Shown here: positions 56,200 through 64,000 of the stretch, piece after piece
How the letters are laid out: each line of letters opens with the position of its first letter
How positions within the stretch are numbered: the stretch's first letter is position 1
Source: Flavobacterium panacis
GTDB lineage: Bacteria; Bacteroidota; Bacteroidia; Flavobacteriales; Flavobacteriaceae
NCBI RefSeq assembly: GCF_024649945.1
Contig: NZ_JANKMS010000013.1
Location: 62,001 to 126,000 of the forward strand
Reading direction: 5' to 3'
Length of the DNA: 64,000 nt
Position numbers and translations under genes: made by a program
The notes under the pieces: generated by a model
Told to the model about the DNA's origin: nothing
Database searches by the model: none
Seen by the model: the letters and a program-made list of their open reading frames with translations, nothing else

Positions 56200-57726
56200 T
56201 TAGTCGTTATGGTTTTTTACTTTTTTGATTTCGTCTTCTAATCGTTTGTTGATGTTGATTTTCGCCTTTTTAAAAACAAAAAGAGTAGTTCGATATTCTC
56301 TCGCATATTTGTTGGTAATCTCGCCACCAAAAAGAGAAGTTTCGAAAAATGCTCCTGTTTTTGCAAGTTCATCACTAGTGTCGCTAAAATCTTTAACGCG
56401 AATCAAGTTTGTGTAGTAGATATTTAAGTTGAACCAATTCACATAATCGGCATTGAATGAAACAGCTTTAATTCCTTTTTTGGAGTAATAATTTATAGCT
56501 CCCGCCTGACCATAATTGTCACAAAGCACTAAAGTGTTTTCTGTTTTTGGAAACAAGGCATAAATCGAATCTGTTTTGCGCGCAAGTTCTTTCCAGCCTA
56601 GCATATCGGCAAAATCCTGTGGTAATTGATGTTCTTTTCCATCTTCCCAACGAAGCATTCCTAATTTCCGGTATTTCTCAGGATTTGTAGCCATGTATTC
56701 AGGACTTTTGTTTGGAAAAGCAATATTATACATCGGAATGAAAAACAATAACGGAATCAGTATAAAAACAGGTTTTAGAAAACGTTTCCATCCGTTGTTT
56801 AAAATTTCGGATAGATAAACAGCGCCGAATCCGATGTAAATTGGATATAGTCCAATGGCATAATAAGCTTTGGCTTTAAAGTAAATAAAGATTAAAAGCG
56901 TAAAGACAAACGAAGCAAAAAAGAATTTGTATTGGTGAAAAGGTTTGTAAAATAACAAAGCAAAAAGCGCGCTTAGAATTACAAAAAAAGAACCTATAAA
57001 AAAGAGAATCTGCTCTTTTAAAAAGTCTAACAGATCGACATTTACCAATTGTGTTGCTGCCAATTCTTTCATATGGTGCACGATCGGAAATTGATTTCTA
57101 TACTGCCATAAGAGATTGGGAAGTATGAAAAGAAATCCCATAATGAACGCAAAATAAAGTTCTTTTTTGGTCAGTATTTTTCTTTGTTTAGAAATCAAAA
57201 GAGCAGGGACTAATCCGAGAAGTAAAAATAGAATATTGTATTTGTTAAGGAAACCAAATGCAAATACAGCAGCTCCACAATACAGCCAGTTATTCTTTTC
57301 GGTTGTGATGTATTGTATAATTATGTAGTAAAATGCTGTCCAGCATAAAACATCCAGAGAATTGGGTTGATAAAGTGTATTGAGACGCAACAAACAAGAA
57401 AACAAAATTCCGAGAGCGCCCAGAATTAAGGCGTAGAGATTTCCTTTTAAAAGCTCGATGGTTTTCCAAACTATGAAAAGTGTTAAAGCACCAAACAGAG
57501 CAGGGAAAAACTTAACCCAGAAAACTGAATTTCCAAGCAATAAAATAAGACACGAAAACCAAGAAGTTACTGGAGGAACAGATAAATATCCCCAAGCAAG
57601 ATGATGCGCTTGATCAAGATGTAAATACTCATCTCGCTGTAAATCGTATTCAGGACTTATTAAAACGTACTGCAAAACAAATTTTAGAATAATAAAACCA
57701 ATTAAAATCAGTGTTTTCTTGTTCAT
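56200..57726 (-). CDS. GT39-like membrane glycosyltransferase
   Basis: 508 residues with about ten transmembrane segments. The first periplasmic loop has the catalytic-type acidic motif PEYDLQRDEYLHLDQAHHLAWGY, as in ArnT/PMT (GT39/GT83) enzymes that use lipid-linked sugars. The C-terminal ~150 residues are soluble (TLVLCDNYGQAGAINYYSKKGIKAV). The acceptor is unknown: protein, lipid A or another envelope glycan. It is first in a two-gene unit with DUF4269. Confidence 0.88.
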   Translation of the reverse strand: MNKKTLILIGFIILKFVLQYVLISPEYDLQRDEYLHLDQAHHLAWGYLSVPPVTSWFSCLILLLGNSVFWVKFFPALFGALTLFIVWKTIELLKGNLYALILGALGILFSCLLRLNTLYQPNSLDVLCWTAFYYIIIQYITTEKNNWLYCGAAVFAFGFLNKYNILFLLLGLVPALLISKQRKILTKKELYFAFIMGFLFILPNLLWQYRNQFPIVHHMKELAATQLVNVDLLDFLKEQILFFIGSFFVILSALFALLFYKPFHQYKFFFASFVFTLLIFIYFKAKAYYAIGLYPIYIGFGAVYLSEILNNGWKRFLKPVFILIPLLFFIPMYNIAFPNKSPEYMATNPEKYRKLGMLRWEDGKEHQLPQDFADMLGWKELARKTDSIYALFPKTENTLVLCDNYGQAGAINYYSKKGIKAVSFNADYVNWFNLNIYYTNLIRVKDFSDTSDELAKTGAFFETSLFGGEITNKYAREYRTTLFVFKKAKININKRLEDEIKKVKNHND

Positions 57727-57826
57727 AAAGTTTTTGTTTTTAGGGTTTTGCTAGAATTTAAAAGTATAACGAATATAAAATTTATTTTAATTGCAAGAGT
57801 TTTTTATTTTGTCATCTGAACAAAAA

Positions 57827-57854
57827 AAAAGCTCCAGATTTCTCTGAAGCTTTT
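57827..57854 (-). repeat. Repeat hairpin copy 6
   Basis: AAAAGCTCCAGATTTCTCTG and AAGCTTTT. It lies just past the DUF4494 stop and probably terminates it. It is the last copy in the window. Confidence 0.7.
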
Positions 57855-57863
57855 GTGGAATTT

Positions 57864-58412
57864 TTATTCCTCTGTTGCAGTTTCAAATTCCATGTGGTCG
57901 ATTATTTCAACTTCTGGTTTGTCTGGTTTAGAAGCTTTCAGGGCGTTGAATCTTTCCAACATTTCCGTTTCGCCTTCTTCACCACTGAAATAAGGGAAAA
58001 CGTCCATAATTGCTGTTTCTGTAATAGCAGGAATAGAGTATTCGCCCATTGTACTTTTCATTATGTGAAGTGTATTGTCGTAAGCTTCGCGAACATCATT
58101 TGCCTGAACCAGCATATACATACTTGTTTTTCTTTCTTTACCACTTTCTTCATCATAAGCAATTAAAGTGATTTTCGATTTAAACCATCTATCTGCATTT
58201 TCAAAAGGATGAATTTCAGCATAATTTGCCACTTTTATAGCCGTGATTTTAAATTCCTCACTTGTATAAGCAGCCATTTCTTCGGTCATTCTTTTTTCGG
58301 CTTCTGTATATGACAAGGCATCAACCAAATACGGTTCAGTTAATACTTTTTGTCCGCCGGTTTCATCTGTCTTTCTATATTTTACTTTGCATTCGTACCA
58401 AACTGCGCTCAT
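57864..58412 (-). CDS. DUF4494 protein
   Basis: 182 residues, soluble. It starts WYECKVKYRKTDETGGQKVLTEPYLVDALSYTEAEKRM and has IKVANYAEIHPFENADRWFKSKITLIAYDEESGKEKK-like strands, matching DUF4494, which is abundant in Bacteroidetes. The function is unknown. It is a single gene with its own terminator hairpin. Confidence 0.88.
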   Translation of the reverse strand: MSAVWYECKVKYRKTDETGGQKVLTEPYLVDALSYTEAEKRMTEEMAAYTSEEFKITAIKVANYAEIHPFENADRWFKSKITLIAYDEESGKERKTSMYMLVQANDVREAYDNTLHIMKSTMGEYSIPAITETAIMDVFPYFSGEEGETEMLERFNALKASKPDKPEVEIIDHMEFETATEE

Positions 58413-58821
58413 TTTTTTTAATTTTTAAGGATGTCAAAGATAAATTTTACTGGAAAATAAATAGTTAAATATTCAAATAGATATTCACAATTTAAAAGCA
58501 TTTTTGGTAATGTTTTGAGGTTCTGAAAGTTGCGCTTTTGCACGTAAAAAAGACTTTGTAAGCTTTATCATTCTTTTAAAATTTAAAAAAAGTAAAAATA
58601 TTTTAAAGTATTAAGTTATTGTAAATCAGTTGGTTGTTTTGTGTTTTTAAAGGATTGTCAAAAAAATATTATTTGTTTCAAACCAAATGGTCAGTTTGAA
58701 CGTAAGTGTGAGAAGATAGTGACCGGGAATGAGGTAAATTCAAATGATAATTAGTTTTTGGAGCAACTGAATCTTACCGCATTTCTGGCCACTATTGTTT
58801 TATAAATTTTAAGACAAATTA
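58413..58821. other. AT-rich gene-free stretch
   Basis: No gene, repeat or clear promoter is recognised. Confidence 0.5.
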
Positions 58822-59067
58822 ATGACTGGAAAATTAAACGTTCAAAGGTTAAAAGAAACTTTAGATTATCTGCAAAGCAAACAAAGAGAGTTAAATAGAC
58901 AAGGAGAAAATGATACTCGAAGTCTAGAATCTATGATTAAATATTTGAAAAGAGACATGCTGGAACAATACAATTTGTCAGATCATCATTTGTCTATTGA
59001 AAAGGAAATTAAAGATACCGATGCCTTTATAAAAAACGTTGAAACGATCATTGAAATCAATTCTTAA
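58822..59067 (+). CDS. Small coiled-coil protein of unknown function
   Basis: 81 residues, charged and helical throughout (VQRLKETLDYLQSKQRELNRQGENDTRSLESMIKYLKRDMLEQYNL, then EKEIKDTDAFIKNVETIIEI). No motif or signal is seen. It is a single gene, probably a soluble homo-oligomer. Confidence 0.6.
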   Translation: MTGKLNVQRLKETLDYLQSKQRELNRQGENDTRSLESMIKYLKRDMLEQYNLSDHHLSIEKEIKDTDAFIKNVETIIEINS

Positions 59068-59093
59068 AATATTTTATAGAAAGAAAATTACTT

Positions 59094-60050
59094 TTATTCT
59101 AGTTTGAATTTTTCGTTTTTACAATCCAGAATTAGCTTATGATTGAGGAAAAGTTTGTTTCCAATCATTCCCTGCATTCCGGAACGTTTCATCAAGAATT
59201 TTTGCAGTTCTGAAGTGCCTTCAATGTAAGTAACTTCAGAAATTTGTAATGCACTATTTCCAAGCAGCATTTGCTTATTTGCGGAAGCGGAAAAAACATC
59301 CAACGTATTTCCCCAGGAATTTCCTTTTTCTGTTTTTATTGGACTATTTGGATTTTTGTATTTTCTCCAGATTTCTTTTTGAGTAATCAATTCGTAACCA
59401 CTTGTTCCAGAATCATAAAGTAATTTTATATTTTCATGGTCTACTTTTGCTGTAATTAATATTTTACGTTTTTTGAATTCAAAATTCAGAAAACCTTTTT
59501 CTTCCATTTGCTTTAGAAATGAACATTGATTGTTTTTGAAATCTAGAATTGTAACGCGTTTTTCTAATAAATCGGTTCCGATAGTGCCAATTATATTTTC
59601 GGCATTTGGATTGTCAAAATCGATTTTTTCTCCATAATCTAAAACTTCAAAAGCGTTGGAAATTATTTGCATTTTTCCGATGGTACAATGCGTTGAAAGT
59701 TCCATTTCTTTTACATTCATATTAATCTGATTTGGAAATTTTTCAGCAATCGATTCTAATGAATTTTTGTAGAAAACCGTAGTTGCAGATCCCGAATCAA
59801 ACTGCATGTAAAAAGTTTGGTCGATTCCATTAATTTTTATGGGAAAAAGAAGCGCTGAATGCGAATTTTCATCAGAAGAAATCCATCTCAAAGGAATGTT
59901 TTCTGCGGTTCCAGAAATGGTCAAATAGTTTTCGGGTGGTGTAAATTTCTTTTGAAAATAAAAATAGCCTCCAAGAAGAAATAAAACAATAACGGCTAAA
60001 ACAGCGAAGATAATTTTCTTAAATAATTTCATGTCTAAATTTTTCTGCAA
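59094..60050 (-). CDS. Membrane-anchored retropepsin-like aspartic protease domain protein
   Basis: 318 residues (312 from the second ATG at 60032). An N-terminal transmembrane segment (IIFAVLAVIVLFLLGGYFYF) leads to two aspartic-protease-like halves: FYMQFDSGSATTVFYKNSL and IKLLYDSGTSGYELIT each contain D-S-G. ENIIGTIGTDLLEKRVTILDF and GMIGNKLFLNHKLILDCKN supply the matching hydrophobic-hydrophobic-G motifs. Both lobes in one chain is the pepsin plan. The substrate is unknown. Confidence 0.75.
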   Translation of the reverse strand: MQKNLDMKLFKKIIFAVLAVIVLFLLGGYFYFQKKFTPPENYLTISGTAENIPLRWISSDENSHSALLFPIKINGIDQTFYMQFDSGSATTVFYKNSLESIAEKFPNQINMNVKEMELSTHCTIGKMQIISNAFEVLDYGEKIDFDNPNAENIIGTIGTDLLEKRVTILDFKNNQCSFLKQMEEKGFLNFEFKKRKILITAKVDHENIKLLYDSGTSGYELITQKEIWRKYKNPNSPIKTEKGNSWGNTLDVFSASANKQMLLGNSALQISEVTYIEGTSELQKFLMKRSGMQGMIGNKLFLNHKLILDCKNEKFKLE

Positions 60051-60120
60051 GATTCGGACTTCAATTCCGATTTTCGTGCAAAATCAAGACGACAGTTTTA
60101 CGACATTTGCATGACAAGAA

Positions 60121-60657
60121 TTATAAGAAATTGTTTTTCATTTTGATAGCTAAAGTTTGTTTTTGGTTTAAACTGATGCCATTGAGGACCACAATGACTA
60201 ATTTTAAGCAAAGAATCATTAGTAGCGGAATAAGAAAAAGCGGAAATTGGATGGAAAAAGCGTTCTGAATAAAGGGGCTCAAAATCATTAAAAACGAAAG
60301 TATCAAACTCAGAAATATTTGAATTGTTATGATCTGTTTTCCGATTTCCCTGTTTTGTAAATCTTTAGTTTTATAAGTTAAAATTAAAGGAAAAATAAAG
60401 CTTCCAAAAGGAATAATAAGTCCAGTCAAAGCAGAAAGATTAATGATTTTGGCTCTTTCAACAGGACTGTTTTCTTTCTTGATAATAAGATTTTCAGTTG
60501 TGGTTTCTAAAGATTCAGCAATAGTTTTTAAGGTAAATCCTTTGAGACTGTTTCCAGCTTCGATTCTCTGAATCGTTCTCAAAGAAAGCCCGGATTTCTC
60601 GGCCAATTCATTTTGAGTCATGTTTTTTTCTTCTCTCAAAAATTTTACTTTGTTCAT
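60121..60657 (-). CDS. XRE regulator fused to a DUF4870-like membrane domain
   Basis: 178 residues. An N-terminal HTH (KVKFLREEKNMTQNELAEKSGLSLRTIQRIEAGNSLKGFTLKTIAESLE) is followed by three hydrophobic segments (SALTGLIIPFGSFIFPLIL, IFLSLILSFLMILSPFI, FPLFLIPLLMILCLKLVIVVL) like DUF4870. It is a membrane-tethered DNA-binding protein. It lies 70 bp upstream of the protease-like gene on the same strand. Confidence 0.88.
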   Translation of the reverse strand: MNKVKFLREEKNMTQNELAEKSGLSLRTIQRIEAGNSLKGFTLKTIAESLETTTENLIIKKENSPVERAKIINLSALTGLIIPFGSFIFPLILTYKTKDLQNREIGKQIITIQIFLSLILSFLMILSPFIQNAFSIQFPLFLIPLLMILCLKLVIVVLNGISLNQKQTLAIKMKNNFL

Positions 60658-60840
60658 CTTTTGTGGTTGCTGGTGTGCGGACTAAATTAGAAAAAAAAGT
60701 TTTCTTGGTCGATTTTCTTTTCGAAATAAGAGAGAATTTAAAGTTTAATAAAAAATTAGGCTTTTTTCTTTAACAAAATTATTAACTTGTTGTAGAATAA
60801 CGATTCACATACATTAAATACCCTAAAAAAAAATACCACT

Positions 60841-62307
60841 ATGCGAGTATCAGTAGTTCGAAAAAACATAAAGTTTACACCAGATTCAAGAAGAGTTGTT
60901 GCCCGATATTTTATGAATGGGAACGAAAGGACCCAACAAATGGTGCTTCGAATTATGCTGCTGGACGAAAAACAAGTTTTACAAACTTTAGAGCAGACAC
61001 TGCGTGAATTTGCCAGACGTCATCGAAATATTTCGGCAGTTTTCTTTAGACATTGCGAAAGAATAAGACCAATAATCGAGGAAATGAATATTGATTATGA
61101 AGGCATGTCTCTTGATCGTAAAATGTTGATTGGTTCTTATTGTACAATGGAATATGCAATTGAATCGGCTGCGATTTTTAATCCGTCGATTGTGGAAGAT
61201 TTTGACCAAACTGGATTGGAAGCTGGTGAAAAACGTGTCGTGATTTCTTTTAGAGCGACAGGAGAAGGCCATATTTCGTCAATTGTTTTTAGAAGAGGAA
61301 TCTTGGATCGTGATAATAATCTGCATATCATGAAAATTGGAAATCATATTGATAAGGCAGAAATCGAACATAAAACATTGTTTAATAAAGAACGCTTTTT
61401 GACCAAGTTAATTGAAATGCATACGACGGATAAATATATCGCCCAGATTATGCACGATCTTCCAGAAGAATTTGAGTTTACGGTTCTTAAAAATATGCTG
61501 ACAACAGCTTTGAGTGATCCATCAATCCGTGAAGAACGAAAAACGGCTTTGCAGGAAATATTATGGTTGGCGAATTCATTTTACGATTTGCAATTCAAAC
61601 ACGATTCGGATATTACAGAACGCGTTATTTTCCCGATTTCGGATTCTGAAAGCCGTGGAATTGAGGATGCCCGTTTTGTTCGTTTTACAGACGATGACGA
61701 TTCGGTTCGTGTCATGGCGACTTATACGGCCTACAATGGACATACGATTTTACCAAAATTAATCTCAACTGAAGATTTTTATAGTTTTAGAGTAATGCCG
61801 CTTCATGGCGAAGGTGCTCAGAATAAGAATTTAGCTTTGTTTCCTCGCAAGATTAAAGGGAAATATGCGATGTTGGCGCGAATAGATGGTGTTAATAATT
61901 ACATCATGTATTCGGATAGAGCAACGCAATGGAATACGCCCATTTTACTCCAAGAACCACGTTTTACTTGGGAATTAACACAAATAGGAAATTGCGGTTC
62001 TCCACTTTGGACGGAAGAAGGTTGGCTGGTGATTACACACGGCGTTGGTACAATGAGGCGTTATTGCATTGGTGCCTCTCTATTTGATTTAGATGATCCT
62101 TCTAAAGAAATAGGAAGACTTACAGAACCATTGCTAGCACCATTGGAAGACGAGCGTGAAGGATATGTGCCAAATGTTGTGTATTCTTGCGGAGCCATTA
62201 TTCATAACAATAGCTTGATTTTGCCTTATGCCGTTTCTGATTATTCTTCAACTTATGGCGTTGTAGATATGGTGGAATTGTTGGATGCACTCAAAAAAAG
62301 CAAATAA
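60841..62307 (+). CDS. Glycoside hydrolase family 130-type phosphorylase
   Basis: 488 residues. The five-bladed propeller pattern of GH130: SDSESRGIEDARFVRFTDDDDSVRVMATYTAYNG, KNLALFPRKIKGKYAMLARIDGVNNYIMYSDRATQW and GNCGSPLWTEEGWLVITHGVGTMRRYCIGASLFDL. An extra N-terminal region of ~130 residues (helical) is seen in the larger members. GH130 enzymes phosphorolyse beta-mannosides. There is no signal peptide, so it acts in the cytosol. It ends 1 bp from the convergent TIGR03915 gene. Confidence 0.88.
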   Translation: MRVSVVRKNIKFTPDSRRVVARYFMNGNERTQQMVLRIMLLDEKQVLQTLEQTLREFARRHRNISAVFFRHCERIRPIIEEMNIDYEGMSLDRKMLIGSYCTMEYAIESAAIFNPSIVEDFDQTGLEAGEKRVVISFRATGEGHISSIVFRRGILDRDNNLHIMKIGNHIDKAEIEHKTLFNKERFLTKLIEMHTTDKYIAQIMHDLPEEFEFTVLKNMLTTALSDPSIREERKTALQEILWLANSFYDLQFKHDSDITERVIFPISDSESRGIEDARFVRFTDDDDSVRVMATYTAYNGHTILPKLISTEDFYSFRVMPLHGEGAQNKNLALFPRKIKGKYAMLARIDGVNNYIMYSDRATQWNTPILLQEPRFTWELTQIGNCGSPLWTEEGWLVITHGVGTMRRYCIGASLFDLDDPSKEIGRLTEPLLAPLEDEREGYVPNVVYSCGAIIHNNSLILPYAVSDYSSTYGVVDMVELLDALKKSK

Positions 62308-62308
62308 T

Positions 62309-63091
62309 TTATTTTCTGTTTTTAAAGTCGGGAATTTTCTCTGTCAAATGTTTCCAATAGCGTTTCGGCATGTGCTGTACATGAAGTTTGGTATTTTTTC
62401 TGGATTCAATATTGACGCTTTTAAAATAATTTCGCCATAAATTCTGGAAAAATTCTTCTCCTTCATCTGAGATTTCAGCTAGAAATTTAGAAGATGAAGG
62501 ATTGGAATCAAATGTGAGTTGAACCTTTGAAACATTGTCTAGATCGTAATAAATTCCATATTTACGTTTGGTGTCATAAATTAACCAACGCTGGTCAGCA
62601 TACCGATTTTTAAAATGTTCTTGAATAAGCGGTAAAACATTACAATCGGGCTCAACAATGGCATAATATAAATTGTCTTTGGTAAGTTTGAAACGAACAA
62701 AAGCTTTCATTCTATGACTTTCTTTGCCTGTTAAATGCGCGGCTTTTTGAATGTTGAGAACATCATTATTGCTCAAATCTCCTTCTACGTTTATGGAACT
62801 TGAAAAAACATAGGTAGCAAAACGGAATAAGCTTTCTTCGATCTGAGGCAATTCAGAAAAAAAAGCATTGTAAACATTAGCTATTCCATTTTGAGAAAGA
62901 CGTTGTTTTAAACCTTTTAAAACTCGATTTGCCTTTGTTTCATCCGTTTCTACAATGTGGTTTTTTGAAAAAAGCAAGGCATTTGAAAATTCATCTTTAG
63001 CAAATACAACATCTTTGAATTTGTATTCGTAGATTTCGAAAACAGCTGTGAGCCAGCCTTCAAACGTGCCGTCATAAATTACTTGTATCAT
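62309..63091 (-). CDS. TIGR03915-type putative DNA repair protein
   Basis: 260 residues. It starts MIQVIYDGTFEGWLTAVFEIYEYKF and has the DUF4130 region (ESHRMKAFVRFKLTKDNLYYAIVEPDCNVLPLIQEHFKNRYADQRWLIYDTKRKYGIYYD) with conserved RM-F and uracil-glycosylase-like elements. The family is found beside the radical-SAM partner encoded just upstream, with which it shares a TAATG stop/start overlap at 63091-63093. Joint action on damaged or modified DNA is presumed. Confidence 0.9.
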   Translation of the reverse strand: MIQVIYDGTFEGWLTAVFEIYEYKFKDVVFAKDEFSNALLFSKNHIVETDETKANRVLKGLKQRLSQNGIANVYNAFFSELPQIEESLFRFATYVFSSSINVEGDLSNNDVLNIQKAAHLTGKESHRMKAFVRFKLTKDNLYYAIVEPDCNVLPLIQEHFKNRYADQRWLIYDTKRKYGIYYDLDNVSKVQLTFDSNPSSSKFLAEISDEGEEFFQNLWRNYFKSVNIESRKNTKLHVQHMPKRYWKHLTEKIPDFKNRK

Positions 63092-64000
63092 TATTGAAAT
63101 AAAGAAAGTTGATTCGAAAAATCGTTTTTATACTTGCTGTTTTGAATATTCAAAATCTGCTCTTTTATTTGAATAGAAGTCAAATCTTTCTGCAAAAGAA
63201 AAGGTGAGGCAAAAGCTAGAAAAAATTTGGAACGATTGTATGCAATTCCTAATTTTTGCAAATCTTCTGGTTGTAATCTTTTGAATTTTCTGGCAGTTAC
63301 AATTTTTTTAGCGCTTGTTACTCCAATTCCTGGAATGCGCAGAATTAACTCTAAATCAGCCGTATTAACATCAACTGGAAATTGATGTAAGTTTCGCAAA
63401 GCCCATCCTAATTTCGGGTCAATATCAAGATCCAAATTCGGTTGATCAAAACCTACAATTTCGTTTACATTAAATCCGTAAAAACGAAGCAACCAATCTG
63501 CTTGATACAAACGATTTTCCCGAATCATAGGTACAGGAGTTCCAATTTGAGGAAGTCTGTTGTCATAACTTATCGGTACATAACCCGAATAATAAACGCG
63601 TCGCATGTTCATTTGGTCATAAAAATAATTGGCCATTCCCAAGATTTCCATGTCATTTTCCTGCGTTGCACCTATCACCATTTGTGTACTTTGTCCCGCT
63701 GGAGCAAAAATGGGCGCTTTTTTATTCGATTTTTTTTCTTCTGTGTAACCCACGATTTCATTTTTCAGATATTCCATCGGTTTGATGACATCAGCATGAT
63801 TTTTTTCTGGGGCTAATAATTTTAGACTCTTTTCTGTTGGCATTTCTACGTTGACACTTAAACGATCAGCATATAAACCAGCTTCACGTATAAGCTCGTC
63901 ACTCGCGCCTGGAATTGCTTTTAAATGAATGTAGCCATTGAAATTTTCTTCTAATCGAAGTTTTTTTGCAATGCGCACCAAGCGTTCCATTGTGAAATCG
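63091..64000 (-). CDS. TIGR03916-type radical-SAM DNA modification/repair protein, N-terminus outside the window
   Basis: The frame is open to the right edge (the Met at 63990 is internal; D-F-T precede it), so the CxxxCxxC cluster lies outside. Visible parts: MERLVRIAKKLRLEENFNGYIHLKAIPGASDELIREAGLYADRLSVNVEMPTEKSLKLLAP, GQSTQMVIGATQENDMEIL, and a C-terminal helix-hairpin-helix (LRIPGIGVTSAKKIVTARKFKRL) for DNA binding. It is translationally coupled to its TIGR03915 partner. Confidence 0.9.
   Translation of the reverse strand, partial: DFTMERLVRIAKKLRLEENFNGYIHLKAIPGASDELIREAGLYADRLSVNVEMPTEKSLKLLAPEKNHADVIKPMEYLKNEIVGYTEEKKSNKKAPIFAPAGQSTQMVIGATQENDMEILGMANYFYDQMNMRRVYYSGYVPISYDNRLPQIGTPVPMIRENRLYQADWLLRFYGFNVNEIVGFDQPNLDLDIDPKLGWALRNLHQFPVDVNTADLELILRIPGIGVTSAKKIVTARKFKRLQPEDLQKLGIAYNRSKFFLAFASPFLLQKDLTSIQIKEQILNIQNSKYKNDFSNQLSLFQ

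Overview
The window reads as a chromosomal segment of a Flavobacterium-like member of the Bacteroidetes. The base composition is AT-rich and promoters have the TAnnTTTG -7 form. The complete gliding/type IX secretion cluster gldK-gldL-gldM-gldN-gldO is present, together with several Bacteroidetes-typical families (DUF6268, DUF4494, DUF4269, DUF983, GxxExxY, a T9SS-sorted protein).

Region 1 (1-14.2 kb) is accessory and is the most unusual part. Two related loci are built alike. A divergent phage-like switch pairs a rightward CI-like regulator (XRE helix-turn-helix plus S24/LexA-like fold) with one or two leftward Cro-sized DNA-binding proteins. Behind them, on the minus strand, lie one to three members of a secreted surface-protein family with a conserved shaft and a variable C-terminal head. 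Both switches carry a pair of TATTTTCTA-type boxes exactly 31 bp apart, with the inner box inside the promoter of the minus-strand genes. Both also carry a hairpin with a conserved loop and a co-varying stem between the small regulator and the surface gene. Between the two loci lie a zinc-ribbon protein, a 1022-residue exported protein with a barrel-like C-terminus, a LytS/LytTR two-component pair, and a divergent DUF6268 outer-membrane protein behind a nested palindrome.

Region 2 (14.2-31 kb) is mostly housekeeping. It holds a SulP transporter, an AraC regulator with a short-chain dehydrogenase, a nucleotide pyrophosphatase-like phosphodiesterase, groES-groEL, and a leftward cluster miaB - sigma54 activator - lptE - TPR/repeat protein - secG. 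A GxxExxY gene interrupts this cluster inside a 32-bp near-perfect inverted repeat. topA follows on the plus strand.

Region 3 (31-45.5 kb) starts with an arginase-fold protein lacking half of the usual metal ligands. The gldKLMN operon follows, then a tandem copy of gldN (gldO) duplicated together with its terminator. Next come an FAD oxidoreductase, an ABC-F ATPase, and a divergent App1-like phosphatase/diacylglycerol-kinase pair.

Region 4 (45.5-58 kb) is again accessory. It contains small unknown genes, tRNA-Glu, initiator tRNA-Met, and an island of immunity- and defence-like genes (Imm49-like, nucleotidyltransferase, AbiC-like membrane protein, HicA/HicB). The island is bracketed by inverted 23-bp elements. 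Six copies of one hairpin with an invariant interior occur here; two follow real tRNAs and two follow tRNA-3'-end-like remnants.

Region 5 (58-64 kb) holds a retropepsin-like protein, an XRE/membrane regulator, a GH130 enzyme, and the paired TIGR03915/TIGR03916-type DNA repair proteins, the last cut by the window edge. All functional calls come from reading the sequences and recalling families; no database search was run.
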